Below are positions 10,804 to 21,685 of a stretch of 64,000 bases of DNA, in pieces; the first letter of the stretch is position 1; each line of letters opens with the position of its first letter. Location of the stretch: positions 92,261-156,260 of the forward strand of contig NZ_CADFDU010000016.1 in NCBI RefSeq assembly GCF_902833045.1, in the 5' to 3' direction. The stretch comes from Burkholderia sp. BCC0322 (GTDB lineage Bacteria; Pseudomonadota; Gammaproteobacteria; Burkholderiales; Burkholderiaceae). A program made the position numbers and the translations under genes. Below the pieces are notes generated by a model, which was given only the letters and a program-made list of their open reading frames with translations, searched no databases and was not told where the DNA came from.

Positions 10804-11184
10804 TCAGCCCTTCTTCTTTTTCTTCTCGACCTGTACGCAGTCACCCAGCAGCGGCGGCGCGTTCTGGTCAGCGATCTCGTCGCGCAGCGTCGCTTCCTTG
10901 CCCTTCGTCCACCACGTATAGCGGCCGGCCTGGTAGCGCGCGCCCGACGCCGACACGGTGTCGACGAACAGCATCTGCTTTCCGTTGACCGGCACGAGCG
11001 CGAAGCTCTGGCCGTTGCCTGCGAGCCAGTACGACACGCGCACCGGTTGCTTCTGGTTCGCGCACTGGTAGACGGTGAACTGGCGCGAATCGGCGTCGAT
11101 CTCCTCGACGGTCAGTTGCGCGGCATGCGCGACTGAAACGGCCGTGCCGGCGAGCGCGAGCGCGGCGAGGGTTTGGCGAATCAT
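10804..11184 (-). CDS. Periplasmic MliC/PliC-type lysozyme inhibitor
   Basis: 126 aa with a cleavable signal peptide ending AVSVAHA-AQ and no lipobox cysteine, so it is predicted to be soluble in the periplasm (PliC-like rather than lipid-anchored MliC). The mature part shows the family layout: FTVYQCANQ, a VRVSYW strand, then the conserved SASGARYQAGRYTWWTKG loop that inserts into the lysozyme active site, and a second cysteine (GDC) that can pair with YQC. It ends in a run of five lysines and a glycine. A GAGAGGACC ribosome-binding site precedes the ATG. It is probably cotranscribed with purT and the small lipoprotein. Confidence 0.85.
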   Translation of the reverse strand: MIRQTLAALALAGTAVSVAHAAQLTVEEIDADSRQFTVYQCANQKQPVRVSYWLAGNGQSFALVPVNGKQMLFVDTVSASGARYQAGRYTWWTKGKEATLRDEIADQNAPPLLGDCVQVEKKKKKG

Positions 11185-11265
11185 GCAGGTCCTCTCACGA
11201 GACGGGTGAAAACGCGCCCTCGCGGGGCGCGCGATTATTGCGGGCGATCGGGACGGGTATCGTGA

Positions 11266-11451
11266 TCAGGGATCGATGACGTCGGCACACGCGTCGGTCG
11301 GTGCGGCCGCGACATGGCCGACGAGCGGCACGATCTTGAGCCCGGCCGAGGCGACCCGGCACGGTGCGGCCGCGAGGCCGCAACCCGCGAGGTTCACTGC
11401 AAGCGCCAGCGCGGCGGCCAGCTTTCCGATACGCAGCCACTTCGGCGTCAT
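11266..11451 (-). CDS. Small lipoprotein (DUF6726-like)
   Basis: 61 aa. A positively charged N-terminus (MTPKWLRIGK), a hydrophobic core and a lipobox (NLAGC) predict export and lipidation at Cys24. The mature part is only ~38 residues and contains two further cysteines that could form one disulfide. A clear GGAGAGGA ribosome-binding site lies before the ATG. It sits 18 bases after purT and 81 bases before the lysozyme-inhibitor gene, all in the same direction. I recall such short lipoproteins beside purT in Burkholderia, but the family name is from memory. Function unknown. Confidence 0.7.
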   Translation of the reverse strand: MTPKWLRIGKLAAALALAVNLAGCGLAAAPCRVASAGLKIVPLVGHVAAAPTDACADVIDP

Positions 11452-11469
11452 CGTCCTCTCCTGGTTGCG

Positions 11470-12684
11470 TCAGCGGGCCGACACGGGCCGGACGGCCGCG
11501 GCGGCACGCTTCGCGCGTTCGCGCGCTTCGTCGACGGTCGCGCCGGTCGCCAGCGCGACGCCCATGCGCCGCTTCGCAAAACTTTCCGGCTTGCCGAACA
11601 GGCGCAGGTCCGCGCCCGGCACCGCGAGCGCGTCGCGCACGCCCTCGAACGCGATCCCGCGCTCGTCGAGCCCGCCGTAAATCACGGCCGACGCGGCCGG
11701 CGTACCCAGCGCCGGATCGACCGGCAGCCCGAGAATCGCCCGCGCGTGCAGCTCGAATTCCGACTGGCGCTGCGACGCAAGCGTGACGAGGCCCGTATCG
11801 TGCGGCCGCGGGCTGACCTCGGAGAACCATACGTCGTCGCCGCGCACGAACAGCTCGACGCCGAACATCCCGCGCCCGCCGAGCGCCTCGGTGACCTTGT
11901 GCGCAATCTCGCGCGACTTCTCGAGCGCCGCCGCGCTCATCGGCTGCGGCTGCCACGACTCGACGTAGTCGCCCGCGACCTGCACGTGGCCGACCGGCTC
12001 GCAGAAGTAGGTGCGCGTGGCGTCCGTCGCCGGATCGATCGCGCGCACGGTGAGTTGCGTGATCTCGTAATCGAAGTCGATGAAGCCCTCGACGATCACG
12101 CGGCCGTGGTTCACTCGTCCGCCCGCCATCGCGTAGTCCCACGCCGGCTTCACGTCGGCTTCGGTCTTCACGACCGACTGCCCCTTGCCCGACGACGACA
12201 TCACGGGCTTCACGACGCACGGCATGCCGATCTTCGCGATCGCCGCGCTGAACGCCTCGAACGAATCCGCGAACGCATACGGCGAGGTCGGCAGGCCGAG
12301 CTCCTCGGCCGCGAGCCGGCGGATCCCTTCGCGGTTCATCGTGAGCTGCGTCGCGCGTGCGGTCGGGATCACCTCGGCAAGGCCGGCCGCCTCGATCGCC
12401 GCGAGCGCGTCGGTCGCGATCGCCTCGATCTCGGGCACGATCAGGTGCGGGCGCTCGGCTTCGACGATCGCCCGCAGCGCGGCGGCGTCCGTCATGTCGA
12501 TCACGTGCGCGCGATGCGCGACCTGGTGGCCCGGTGCGTCCGGATAGCGGTCGACCGCGACGACTTCGACGCCGAGCCGCTGCAACGCGATGATGACTTC
12601 CTTGCCGAGCTCGCCGGCGCCGAGCAGCATGACGCGCGTGGCCGAGGGTGAGAGCGGCGTACCGAGCCGCTGACCGATCTGCAT
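11470..12684 (-). CDS. purT: Formate-dependent phosphoribosylglycinamide formyltransferase
   Basis: 404 aa, normal for PurT, which converts GAR, formate and ATP to formyl-GAR, the folate-independent third step of purine synthesis. The N-terminal pre-ATP-grasp domain starts [13 protein letters not shown]. The ATP-grasp fold follows with [17 protein letters not shown] as the P-loop-like lid, and [14 protein letters not shown] as the metal and substrate site. The ATG at 12684 fits the family. It is the first gene of a likely three-gene unit with the small lipoprotein and the lysozyme inhibitor. Confidence 0.96.
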   Translation of the reverse strand: MQIGQRLGTPLSPSATRVMLLGAGELGKEVIIALQRLGVEVVAVDRYPDAPGHQVAHRAHVIDMTDAAALRAIVEAERPHLIVPEIEAIATDALAAIEAAGLAEVIPTARATQLTMNREGIRRLAAEELGLPTSPYAFADSFEAFSAAIAKIGMPCVVKPVMSSSGKGQSVVKTEADVKPAWDYAMAGGRVNHGRVIVEGFIDFDYEITQLTVRAIDPATDATRTYFCEPVGHVQVAGDYVESWQPQPMSAAALEKSREIAHKVTEALGGRGMFGVELFVRGDDVWFSEVSPRPHDTGLVTLASQRQSEFELHARAILGLPVDPALGTPAASAVIYGGLDERGIAFEGVRDALAVPGADLRLFGKPESFAKRRMGVALATGATVDEARERAKRAAAAVRPVSAR

Positions 12685-12897
12685 GTGATTACCCGCTTCT
12701 GGTGGAGGACGAAAACGGCTCCGATGTTAACACGCGCCACGGCACCGGATTTGCGCGTTTCGCCGCGCCGGCGCCCGGCCGCGGGCCGCTCGCAAGCGGG
12801 CTGCGAACGTTTTCACGCGTGAAGTGTCGGCTCGCCTGCCGCGGGGCGGGTGCGTTACTCTTACGCCTTGATCAGAATCCGATGAGGAACGAGGCTC

Positions 12898-13443
12898 ATG
12901 TCCCACCTGTCCGCCGCCGCACGTGCACGCACCGGCCTGCTTCGCCCGTTGCGCGCGCCGCTTTGCGCGTTGACGCTTGCCACGCTTCTCGCCGCCTGCG
13001 CGATGCCGACCCACCCCGATTCCGCCGCCCCCGCGCCCGACCCGTACAATCCGGCCGCCGTCCAGCTGCTCGACGACACGAGCTGGGAACTCACCAGCTG
13101 GCTGAATGCCGACGGCACGCAGCGCGCGATCCCGCACGGCGACAACGGCGAGCCGATCAAGCTCGCGCTGTCGACCGACTCGGGCATCCGGCGCGCCAGC
13201 GGGTTCTCGGGCTGCAATCGCTACATGGGCACCTACGCGATCAAGAACGGCCTGTTGAGCTTCGGGCCGCTCGCCGGCACGCGGATGGCCTGCCCGAATA
13301 CGCTCGGCGGCCAGCTCGAAACCGCGTACCTCGACGCACTCGCCCACGTCGACAAGACCGGCGTGCAGATGCGCGAACCGCGGCAATTGCAGATCGTGAC
13401 CACTTCCGGCGCAACGCTGACCTTCACGCACCGGAGCCCCTGA
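12898..13443 (+). CDS. META/HslJ-domain lipoprotein
   Basis: 181 aa. The N-terminus has a positively charged region and a lipobox (LLAAC, around residue 39), so an outer-envelope lipoprotein is predicted. Residues ~58-180 form a META domain: LDDTSWELTSWLN, SGFSGCNRYMGTY and TRMACPNT are the family signatures (HslJ in E. coli, linked to novobiocin resistance and heat shock). Two cysteines in GCN and MAC could pair. A GAGGAACGAGG ribosome-binding site precedes ATG 12898. Precise role unknown. Confidence 0.85.
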   Translation: MSHLSAAARARTGLLRPLRAPLCALTLATLLAACAMPTHPDSAAPAPDPYNPAAVQLLDDTSWELTSWLNADGTQRAIPHGDNGEPIKLALSTDSGIRRASGFSGCNRYMGTYAIKNGLLSFGPLAGTRMACPNTLGGQLETAYLDALAHVDKTGVQMREPRQLQIVTTSGATLTFTHRSP

Positions 13444-13620
13444 TGCACGGCGCGCGCGAAGGCCGACCGACCGCCTTCGCACGGCGCGCCACGCGCGTGT
13501 ATCGCGCGCACGCGTCACGCGACGTGAATCGGATGCACGCCGCGTTAGAGTCTTGTTCGCCGGCCGGTTAAACTCGGCGGGTCGCGCCCCGCGCGCCCCT
13601 CCCCACTCCTGTTTCAAAGC

Positions 13621-16600
13621 ATGCACACGGTTGTCTTCGGCTGGTTCGGCATCTCCGCCGTCTGGTTCCTCCTTCTCTTCTGGCGTCTCGTGCAGGCGAT
13701 GCTGCCCGGCGGCGGCGGGCTCGCCGGCCGCGGCTCGATCCGCCTGTGGCTCGGCTTCGCCGCCGTGTTCGTGGCCAGCTGCACGCTGACGAGCCCACTG
13801 TCGGGCCCCGACACGAACGCGCTCGGCCATGCGTTCTCCGCAGGCTTCGCCCACGTGCTGGGCCCGATCGGCACGCCGGTCGCGATGGTCGTGCTGTTCT
13901 TCGCCGGGTTGCCCTGGCTGACCGGCATCGGCTGGCGGCAGTTCGCCGCGTGGGTCGATACGTCGTTCGGCGTCAAGCTGGCGCGCGACGGCGGTGACGA
14001 CGAAGCGCGCGGCATCGCCGACCTGCCGCGCAGCGCGTTGCATCGCGACGACGATATCGTCCAGCCGACCACCGCGCATACCGTCAATTCGATGGCGCCG
14101 CGCCAGAACGGCCGATATTCGCGCCCGACGCTGTGGAAACCCGACCCGCAGGCGCGACTGAAGCCACGCAGCAGCACGCCTGCCCGTCCGCACGTGGAAC
14201 CTGTTGCGCCGTCGGGCTGGTTGAAGCCGGCCGCGCCCCAGCGCAGCATGCCGACACCGCCCGCGCCGATCCCCCCGGCCAGCGCAATGCCGCCGCCGAC
14301 GACCGGCAGCACCGCCAGCCTCGCGCGCGCAGCGGCAAACTCACAAGTCCCGCGCCCCGATCCAGCCCCGCTTCCTGCCGGATTCCAACCCGTCCGCCCG
14401 CGGCCGACTGCCGCGCGACCGGCCACTGCCGCGTTGAAGCCGACCCCGCCGCGCACCACGGTCACGCCGCGGCCGGCCACCACGCAGCCGCAGCGCCCGC
14501 CGGTACGCCCCGCCGCAGGAGCCGGTTCGGCCGGCCTGCCGTCGGATGCGGCACGACGTCGCCCGGCGCAGCAAACGCCGGCGCGCCCACCGCTGTATGC
14601 GTGGACGGAAAAACCCGCTGCACCGATCACGCCGGCGCCGAGCGTGCACGACACGCTGCGCTCGATCGAGGCCAGCACCGCGCAATGGGCGACGCTGGGT
14701 GGTGCGCAGTCGGACGGTGCCGGGCATGCGGCGGCAGCCGCAACCGTGGCCGGTGTGGCCGCGGCAGCAGCCGGCATGGCAGCGCCGGCCGCAGCGACCG
14801 TGCCGACCGGGTTCGCCTCCGCGGCCCACGGCCTAGCGGCGCATGACGCCAGTGTTCCGCTCGCACACGATGCGCCCCCCGCGTACGACGACAACGCACC
14901 GATCATGCTCGACGCGTTCGTGCCGGCAGCACCCGCCGTCCATGCACCGGTTGCCGATGCGGGCGCCGTGGCGTTCGACGCCGCCGCACCGCACGCGGTG
15001 TCGAATGCCGGCAGCGACGCCGCCGCGTTCTCGCATCACGCCGATGACGAAATCCGGCACGCCGACGATGCCGTTGCCGCACCGGCATCGGGAATCACGC
15101 CCGCGCCGGCGTTCGACGCGCCCATCGACCTCGCGCCGTGGGAAGACCTCGCCAGCCAGCCGGTTTACGGGTTCGACGCGTCCGCGTGGCACCCGGTCGC
15201 CACGCCGTCGACGGCTGTGACGGGATCGGAACCGGCCAACGCCGCCTCTGCGCAACCGACGACCGAGGTGGTTCACGACATCGCCGCGAGCAACCCGCCG
15301 GCATCGTTCGACACTGACGACAAGTACACGACGAAACCGGCTGCTGCGATCGATCGCACGGCGTCGGCCCGCATGCCGCAGGGCATCGCCGACGCGCACG
15401 CCGACGTGAAGCCCGCCGGGAGCGTCGCGCCGTTCGCGGCCCTCCCCTCCTCTCCGATCGCCGAAACGACATCGCGCACAAGTGCCGAAACTCGGCCGTT
15501 TGCAGCGGCGTCGGCACCGTCCGCATCGAGTGCCGCACTGGAAGCAGCCAAGTCGGATACGGTGGAACCTGCCGCGCCGCTGACGGCAATCGCTCAAGAC
15601 ACCGCACCGGCGGCGGCATGGACGTGGGCGCCTGCAACGGCGCAACCGGCCACGACGAATACGCCCGTCACCTCGGAATTGCCGAAATCGCCGGTTACGG
15701 CTCAACCGTTTGCCGCCGCGCAAGCTCCGTCGACGAGTGCTGCGTCGCCGCTCGTCGGCACCGCCCACGGTTCGACCGCGCAAGCGCCTGCATCCGCATC
15801 GGGCAATGCGCCTGTCGCCGTCACCGCTCTGTCGGACAGTGCGATCGGCACGGCATCCGGTTCGCTCGCTCAACCGGCTGAGTCGAACGCTGCATCCGTC
15901 GCGCCGGCATCCCCGATCGGCGTGACCAGCGCTGCGTCGGCTCCGCTTTCGCAGCCGGCCACTTCGGCATCGAACGCTGCATCCATCGCGCCGGCGGCTC
16001 CGGCCAGCGTTGCGGGCACGACTGACGGTTCGCCCCTCCGCGCATCGACACTCGCGTCGTCCGCCGCGCCTGCCATGACGCCTTCGACGGCCGGCACGTC
16101 GGCTTCGACTTCCGGTTCGACCGCGCCGGCGATCGCTGCCACGACACCCGTCAATGTCGTGTCGGGCCCGATCACTGCACCGTCCGCGCCCGCCCCGACG
16201 CTTCAGGCCAACCCGGCAACCTCGCCGACGGGTACGACATTTGGCGCATTCGGCACGTCGGGCGCAGTCGCACCGCAGCCGAGCGCAAGCCTGCCCGTAC
16301 CACCGGCCGCTTTCGGCACAACTGCACCGACCTCCGCCCCGATCGCATCGATCGCCACGGCGGCAGCAACGCCAGCGCAACCGATCGCCAGTTCGCCCGT
16401 CGCTCCGGCCGGCTCGCTGACGTCCTTCGGCATGACCACCGCGACGCTGGCTCCGACGATCGCTTCCGCACCTGCGGCAATCGAAGCCACGACGTTCGCC
16501 CCCCCGCCCGCCTCGGCCTCGTCGCCGGCAAGCTGGTCCGCGTCGAATGTCTCCGCGGCACCGGCAGCCCCATTGGCCGCGGCACCGCAACCCCCGGCAA

Positions 16601-18279
16601 CGATCCCCGGCGAGAGCCTGTCCGCACCGGCGGCGCTCGCGCCCGCACCGGCGATGCCCGTTGGCCAGCCGGCCGAGGCAGCCACCGCCGCCGCGATCGA
16701 ACCGGCCGCGCCGATCGAAGCCGCATCGCCGCCGCCCGCCGACACCCCCGCCCGCCCACCGCGCCCGAACGCGTTCGAATTCCACGCGCCCGCGTCGTTC
16801 AACGTCGAACTGCCGACGCTCGACCTGCTCGAGCCCGCGTCCGACGACGTCGAAATGATCACCGAGGAACACCTCGCGCAAACGGCACAGGTGATCGAAC
16901 AGCGGCTGCAGGAATTCAAGGTGCCGGTGACGGTGGTCGGCGCATCGGCCGGCCCCGTGATCACGCGCTTCGAGATCGAACCCGCGCTCGGCGTGCGCGG
17001 CAGCCAGATCGTCGGGCTGATGAAGGACCTGTCGCGCGGCCTCGGCCTCACGTCGATCCGCGTCGTCGAGACGATTCCCGGCAAGACCTGCATGGGCCTC
17101 GAACTGCCGAACGCGAAGCGCCAGATGATCCGCCTGTCGGAAATTCTCGAGTCGCGCCAGTACCAGCACTCGGCCTCGCAGCTGACGATCGCGATGGGCA
17201 AGGACATCACCGGCCACCCGGTGGTCACCGATCTCGCGAAGGCGCCGCACATGCTCGTCGCGGGCACGACGGGCTCGGGCAAGTCGGTCGCGATCAACGC
17301 GATGATCCTGTCGCTGCTGTACAAGGCGACGCCGGAAGACGTGCGGCTCATCATGATCGACCCGAAGATGCTGGAGCTGTCGGTCTACGAAGGCATCCCG
17401 CACCTGCTCGCGCCGGTCGTCACCGACATGAAGCTCGCGGCGAACGCGCTGAACTGGTGCGTCGGCGAGATGGAGAAACGCTACCGGCTGATGTCGGCCG
17501 TCGGCGTGCGCAACCTCGCGGGCTTCAACCAGAAGATCCGCGACGCCGAAGCGAAGGAAAAGAAGATCGGCAACCCGTTCTCGCTGACGCCCGAGGATCC
17601 GGAGCCGCTGTCGACGCTGCCGCTGATCGTCGTCGTGATCGACGAGCTGGCCGACCTGATGATGGTCGCAGGCAAAAAGATCGAGGAACTGATCGCGCGC
17701 CTCGCGCAGAAGGCGCGCGCGGCCGGCATCCACCTGATTCTCGCGACCCAGCGCCCGTCCGTCGACGTGATCACGGGACTGATCAAGGCGAACATCCCGA
17801 CGCGCGTCGCGTTCCAGGTGTCGTCGAAGATCGACTCGCGCACGATTCTCGACCAGATGGGTGCCGAGTCGCTGCTCGGGATGGGCGACATGCTGTTCCT
17901 GCCGCCGGGCACCGGTTATCCGCAGCGCGTGCACGGCGCGTTCGTCGCCGACGAGGAAGTGCACCGGATCGTCGAATACCTGAAGCAGTTCGGCGAGCCG
18001 CAGTACGAGGAAGGGATCCTCGACGGCCCGGCCGCCGACGGCGCGACGCAGGACCTGTTCGGCGATGCGCCTGACGCGGAAGCCGATCCGCTGTACGACG
18101 AAGCCGTCGCGTTCGTCGTGCGCACGCGGCGCGCGTCGATCTCGTCGGTGCAGCGGCAGTTGCGCATCGGCTACAACCGCGCCGCGCGCCTCGTCGAGCA
18201 GATGGAGGCGGCCGGGCTCGTATCGGCGATGGGCATCAACGGCAGCCGCGAGGTGCTCGTGCCGGCCGCGGCCGACTGA
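13621..18279 (+). CDS. ftsK: DNA translocase FtsK with very long low-complexity linker
   Basis: 1552 aa. The N-terminus has only three obvious membrane segments (about residues 5-27, 38-58 and 75-103) instead of the full four-helix FtsK module; an in-frame TAG at 13546 and no start codon between exclude an upstream extension. Residues ~115-1040 are a Pro/Ala/Ser/Thr-rich linker. The motor starts near 1045 ([15 protein letters not shown]), with Walker A GTTGSGKS near 1215, Walker [12 protein letters not shown] near 1336 and [10 protein letters not shown] winged-helix gamma domain (~1485-1552: [19 protein letters not shown]) would read KOPS sites and activate XerCD. It acts at the septum in chromosome dimer resolution. 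Confidence 0.93.
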   Translation: MHTVVFGWFGISAVWFLLLFWRLVQAMLPGGGGLAGRGSIRLWLGFAAVFVASCTLTSPLSGPDTNALGHAFSAGFAHVLGPIGTPVAMVVLFFAGLPWLTGIGWRQFAAWVDTSFGVKLARDGGDDEARGIADLPRSALHRDDDIVQPTTAHTVNSMAPRQNGRYSRPTLWKPDPQARLKPRSSTPARPHVEPVAPSGWLKPAAPQRSMPTPPAPIPPASAMPPPTTGSTASLARAAANSQVPRPDPAPLPAGFQPVRPRPTAARPATAALKPTPPRTTVTPRPATTQPQRPPVRPAAGAGSAGLPSDAARRRPAQQTPARPPLYAWTEKPAAPITPAPSVHDTLRSIEASTAQWATLGGAQSDGAGHAAAAATVAGVAAAAAGMAAPAAATVPTGFASAAHGLAAHDASVPLAHDAPPAYDDNAPIMLDAFVPAAPAVHAPVADAGAVAFDAAAPHAVSNAGSDAAAFSHHADDEIRHADDAVAAPASGITPAPAFDAPIDLAPWEDLASQPVYGFDASAWHPVATPSTAVTGSEPANAASAQPTTEVVHDIAASNPPASFDTDDKYTTKPAAAIDRTASARMPQGIADAHADVKPAGSVAPFAALPSSPIAETTSRTSAETRPFAAASAPSASSAALEAAKSDTVEPAAPLTAIAQDTAPAAAWTWAPATAQPATTNTPVTSELPKSPVTAQPFAAAQAPSTSAASPLVGTAHGSTAQAPASASGNAPVAVTALSDSAIGTASGSLAQPAESNAASVAPASPIGVTSAASAPLSQPATSASNAASIAPAAPASVAGTTDGSPLRASTLASSAAPAMTPSTAGTSASTSGSTAPAIAATTPVNVVSGPITAPSAPAPTLQANPATSPTGTTFGAFGTSGAVAPQPSASLPVPPAAFGTTAPTSAPIASIATAAATPAQPIASSPVAPAGSLTSFGMTTATLAPTIASAPAAIEATTFAPPPASASSPASWSASNVSAAPAAPLAAAPQPPATIPGESLSAPAALAPAPAMPVGQPAEAATAAAIEPAAPIEAASPPPADTPARPPRPNAFEFHAPASFNVELPTLDLLEPASDDVEMITEEHLAQTAQVIEQRLQEFKVPVTVVGASAGPVITRFEIEPALGVRGSQIVGLMKDLSRGLGLTSIRVVETIPGKTCMGLELPNAKRQMIRLSEILESRQYQHSASQLTIAMGKDITGHPVVTDLAKAPHMLVAGTTGSGKSVAINAMILSLLYKATPEDVRLIMIDPKMLELSVYEGIPHLLAPVVTDMKLAANALNWCVGEMEKRYRLMSAVGVRNLAGFNQKIRDAEAKEKKIGNPFSLTPEDPEPLSTLPLIVVVIDELADLMMVAGKKIEELIARLAQKARAAGIHLILATQRPSVDVITGLIKANIPTRVAFQVSSKIDSRTILDQMGAESLLGMGDMLFLPPGTGYPQRVHGAFVADEEVHRIVEYLKQFGEPQYEEGILDGPAADGATQDLFGDAPDAEADPLYDEAVAFVVRTRRASISSVQRQLRIGYNRAARLVEQMEAAGLVSAMGINGSREVLVPAAAD

Positions 18280-18340
18280 GCGCGGCGGCCGGTCGGCCGC
18301 CGGCAACCGATACGGGCGCACCGGGAAACCGGCCGCCCCA

Positions 18341-18372
18341 AGAAAGGGCGCTGCATCGGCAGCGCCCTTTCT
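18341..18372. terminator. Bidirectional terminator between ftsK and the lactonase gene
   Basis: A perfect 14-bp inverted repeat (18341-18354 and 18359-18372) with a four-base ATCG loop. The outer arms are AGAAA/TTTCT and T-rich on the plus strand, A-rich reading back, so it can serve both convergent genes. It begins about 60 bases after the ftsK stop. Confidence 0.8.
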
Positions 18373-18375
18373 CCT

Positions 18376-19620
18376 TTACTGCACCGGCACCAGCTTGAAG
18401 TCGACCGGCTTGCCGACCGCCACCTTCTGCGGATTCGGGCCGAGCTGCCCCGTTTCGACATGGCGGCTGAACACGTAGAACGTATCGCTGTCCTGGTTGC
18501 CGACGATCAGCCACTTGCCGGTCGGATCGATCAGGAACTCGCGCGGCGTCTTGCCGAGGCTCGACTGGCGGCCGACCTGCTTCAACCGGCCGTCCGCCTG
18601 GTTCACCGCGTAGATCACCAGGTCGTTCGCGTCGCCGCGGTTGCTCGCGTAAAGGAAGCGGCCGTCCGGCGACAGATGGATCGCACCGCCGCCGACCTTG
18701 CCCTTGAAGCCCGGCGCGGTCATCGACACGGTCTCGACCGGCGTCAGCCTGCCGTCGTGGTAGCCGAACACCTCGACCGACGCGTTGAGCTCGCTCGTCA
18801 CGTACGCGTACCGGCCATCGGCGCTGAATACCATGTGACGCGGGCCCGAGCCCGCCTTCACCGGCGTGTAGCGCGTGTCGGTCGGGCTGATCAGCCCGCG
18901 GCTGCCGTCCACCGTGTAGCGGTAGCCGTAGATCTTGTCCGCGCCGAGATCCTGCACGAACAGGTAACGGCCGTCCGGCGAAAACACCGTCGAATGCACG
19001 TGCGCGCCGTCCTGGCGGCCCTTCACGGGCCCCGTGCCTTCATGGTGCACGGTCAGCACGGCCTGACCGACCGCGCCGTCGTCGCGCAGCGGAAACACCG
19101 CGAAGCTGCCGCCCGGATCCTTCGCGACCGAGTAGTTGGCCGTCACGAGGTATTTGCCGTCCGGCGACAGCGCGAGGTAGCAAGGATCGTTCCCTTCCGA
19201 CGACACGCGGTCGATGAAGCTCAGCGCGCCCGTCTTCGCGTCGAAGCGGAATGCGCTGACGCCGCCGCGCTGCGTCGCCGGGCCATCGTCGCCGGGCAGT
19301 TCGTTGACCGCGTAGACGGTGCGACCGTCGCGGCTCGGCAACAGGTACGACGGATTCACGGTCTTCGCCGACGACACGGGCGCGACGCTGCCGGTTTTCG
19401 TATCGAAGCGGTAAACATAGATGCCGTCGCTGCCGCCCCCCGTATAGGTGCCGACGAGCAGGTTGTAGACGCCATCGGCCGGGGCGGGCGATTGCTGCGC
19501 AAATGCGTGGGTCGCGGAAAGGGAGAGCACGATCGCGAAACCTTTCATCCAGTGAGCGAGCCTAAGCGGGAACCCTCGTGTCGAAGCGCGTGCGTCACGC
19601 TCGCGTAAACGGTTGGGCAT
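18376..19620 (-). CDS. Secreted lactonase-family beta-propeller protein
   Basis: 414 aa. An N-terminal export signal (KGFAIVLSLSATHAFA) precedes a seven-bladed beta-propeller of the 6-phosphogluconolactonase (Pgl/YbhE) type: LLVGTYTGGGSDGIYVYRFD starts blade 1, and SPDGRYLFVQDLGADKIYGY, FSADGRYAYVTSELNASVEVF and LSPDGRFLYASNRG are the repeating blade signatures. ATG 19620 is preceded by a strong AAGGAGGA site; an ATG 24 codons later also precedes a complete signal peptide. Export argues against a cytoplasmic pentose-phosphate role; an extracytoplasmic lactonase or a binding function is more likely, but the substrate is unknown. Confidence 0.85.
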   Translation of the reverse strand: MPNRLRERDARASTRGFPLRLAHWMKGFAIVLSLSATHAFAQQSPAPADGVYNLLVGTYTGGGSDGIYVYRFDTKTGSVAPVSSAKTVNPSYLLPSRDGRTVYAVNELPGDDGPATQRGGVSAFRFDAKTGALSFIDRVSSEGNDPCYLALSPDGKYLVTANYSVAKDPGGSFAVFPLRDDGAVGQAVLTVHHEGTGPVKGRQDGAHVHSTVFSPDGRYLFVQDLGADKIYGYRYTVDGSRGLISPTDTRYTPVKAGSGPRHMVFSADGRYAYVTSELNASVEVFGYHDGRLTPVETVSMTAPGFKGKVGGGAIHLSPDGRFLYASNRGDANDLVIYAVNQADGRLKQVGRQSSLGKTPREFLIDPTGKWLIVGNQDSDTFYVFSRHVETGQLGPNPQKVAVGKPVDFKLVPVQ

Positions 19621-19786
19621 TGAATCCTCCTTGCATCGATTCGCTTCAAGTGTTGAGATAGGACGAAACGCCGGCCGTTCATGCGCTCCGCCGCCCGGCC
19701 GAGTATACGGGGCGCGGCGCCAGCGCGTGAAGCCTTGGCCACCGCCGTCCGCATTGTGAACTCGAATACCCAAGGATCGCCTGCCC

Positions 19787-21616
19787 ATGCCCGCCCTGAT
19801 CGAAGACTATGCCCTCGTCGGCGACGGCCATACCGCCGCGCTGATCGCTAAAGACGGCTCCGTCGACTGGCTGTGCTGGCCCCGCTTCGATTCGGGCGCC
19901 TGCTTCGCGGCGCTTCTCGGCACGCCCGAGCACGGCCGCTGGCTGCTCGCACCGGCCGCCGACGCCGCGATCACGCACACGACGCGCCGCTATCGCGGCG
20001 ACACGCTGATTCTCGAAACCGACTACGAAAGCGCCGACGGCGCCGTCACCGTGATCGACTTCATGCCGCCCGGCAACGGCTGGTCCGAACTGGTGCGGAT
20101 CGTCGTCGGCCGCCACGGCACGATGAAGATGCGCATGGAGCTGGTGCTGCGCTTCGACTACGGCTTCTCGGTCCCGTGGGTCACGCAGCTGACCCGCGAG
20201 GACGGCATGAAGGCGATCGCGGGCCCCGACACCGTCGTGCTGCGCACGCCGGTGCCGCTCACCGGCGAAAACCTCCATACGCTCGCGGAATTCACGGTGA
20301 ACGCGGACGAGCGCGTGCCGTTCTCGCTGAGCTATGCGGCATCGCACCTGCGGCTGCCGCCCGCGCGCGATCCGCTGTCGATGCTCGCGCGCACCGAGAA
20401 CTACTGGCTCGAATGGTCGGGCCGCTGCCAGGTGCAGGGCCGCTACGCGGGCGCGGTGCGCCGTTCGCTGATCACGCTGAAGGCGCTCGCGTACGAGCCG
20501 ACCGGCGGCATCGTCGCGGCGCCGACCACGTCGCTGCCGGAGAAGATCGGCGGCAACCGCAACTGGGACTACCGCTATTGCTGGCTGCGCGACGCGACGA
20601 TCACGCTGCTCGCGCTGATGCGCGGCGGCTATTACGACGAGGCGCGCGCGTGGCGCACGTGGCTGGGCCGCGTGATGGCCGGCTCGCCCGAGCAGATCCA
20701 GATCATGTACGGGATCGCCGGCGAGCGCCGGCTGCCGGAAATGGAGCTCGACTGGCTGCCCGGCTACCAGGACTCGAAGCCGGTGCGCATCGGCAACGGC
20801 GCCGCGAACCAGCTGCAGCTCGACGTGTTCGGCGAGGTGATGGCCGCGCTGCACCTGGCACGGGTGGGCGGCCTGCAGGCCGACGACACGGTCTGGTCTG
20901 TGCAGTGCGCGCTGCTCGACCATCTCGAGAAGATCTGGCAGGAACCCGACGAAGGCATCTGGGAAACGCGCGGCGGCCGCCGCCATTTCACGTTCTCGAA
21001 GGTGATGGCGTGGGTCGCGTTCGACCGCGCGATCAAGTCGGCGGAGATGTTCCGGCTGCCCGGCTCGCTCGACCGCTGGCGCGCGCTGCGCGACCAGATC
21101 CATGCCGACGTGTGCAACAACGCGTGGCACGAAAGCAAACAGGCATTTGCACAGAGCTACGGCAGCGACGAGCTCGACGCGAGCGTGCTGCTGATGCCGC
21201 TGCTCGGCTTCCTGCCGCCGGAAGATCCGCGCATCGTCGGCACGGTCGAAGCGATCGAGCGGGAATTGCTGCACGACGGGCTCGTGCTGCGCTACCGCAC
21301 GACCGACTACGACGACGGCCTGCCGCCCGGCGAAGGCACGTTTCTCGCGTGCAGCTTCTGGCTGGTCGACAACTATGCGCTGCTCGGCCGGATCGACGAC
21401 GCGCACCGCCTGTTCAGCCGGCTGCTCGCGCTGTCGAACGACCTCGGGCTGCTCGCGGAGGAGTACGACCCGGTCGCCGGACGGCTCGTCGGCAACTTCC
21501 CGCAGGCGTTTTCCCATGTGGCGCTCGTGCATACCGCGATGAACCTGATGCACCACGAGGACGCGATGGCGCGCGCCGCCGGCCAGCCCGCGCCGGCGGT
21601 CGCGACGGGGCGCTGA
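19787..21616 (+). CDS. Glycoside hydrolase family 15 protein (glucoamylase/trehalase-like)
   Basis: 609 aa, cytoplasmic (no signal peptide). An N-terminal beta-sandwich domain opens with IEDYALVGDGHTAALIAKDGSVDWLCWPRFDS, the trehalase-like N-domain signature. The (alpha/alpha)6 catalytic barrel follows with NWDYRYCWLRDATITL and the C-terminal GEGTFLACSFWLVDNYALLGR motif that carries a catalytic acid in GH15. These features fit glucan 1,4-alpha-glucosidase or alpha,alpha-trehalase. An AAGGA site precedes ATG 19787. It is divergent from the lactonase gene over ~166 bases. Confidence 0.9.
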   Translation: MPALIEDYALVGDGHTAALIAKDGSVDWLCWPRFDSGACFAALLGTPEHGRWLLAPAADAAITHTTRRYRGDTLILETDYESADGAVTVIDFMPPGNGWSELVRIVVGRHGTMKMRMELVLRFDYGFSVPWVTQLTREDGMKAIAGPDTVVLRTPVPLTGENLHTLAEFTVNADERVPFSLSYAASHLRLPPARDPLSMLARTENYWLEWSGRCQVQGRYAGAVRRSLITLKALAYEPTGGIVAAPTTSLPEKIGGNRNWDYRYCWLRDATITLLALMRGGYYDEARAWRTWLGRVMAGSPEQIQIMYGIAGERRLPEMELDWLPGYQDSKPVRIGNGAANQLQLDVFGEVMAALHLARVGGLQADDTVWSVQCALLDHLEKIWQEPDEGIWETRGGRRHFTFSKVMAWVAFDRAIKSAEMFRLPGSLDRWRALRDQIHADVCNNAWHESKQAFAQSYGSDELDASVLLMPLLGFLPPEDPRIVGTVEAIERELLHDGLVLRYRTTDYDDGLPPGEGTFLACSFWLVDNYALLGRIDDAHRLFSRLLALSNDLGLLAEEYDPVAGRLVGNFPQAFSHVALVHTAMNLMHHEDAMARAAGQPAPAVATGR

Positions 21617-21685
21617 ACGGGGGCGCGAGCGACTTGGTCAGAGAACGTCAAATCGCAAAACTTTGATGAAAAATCGGGGAAATGT

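Noticed and set aside
15600-16760. Repeats inside the ftsK linker as a possible CRISPR or tandem array
   Set aside because: Similarity between units is only Ala/Pro/Ser/Thr codon bias; there are no regular repeat and spacer lengths.
14833-18321. 1162-aa open frame antisense to ftsK
   Set aside because: Arg/Gly-rich repeats are the reverse complement of the Ala/Pro linker and the motor; a shadow frame.
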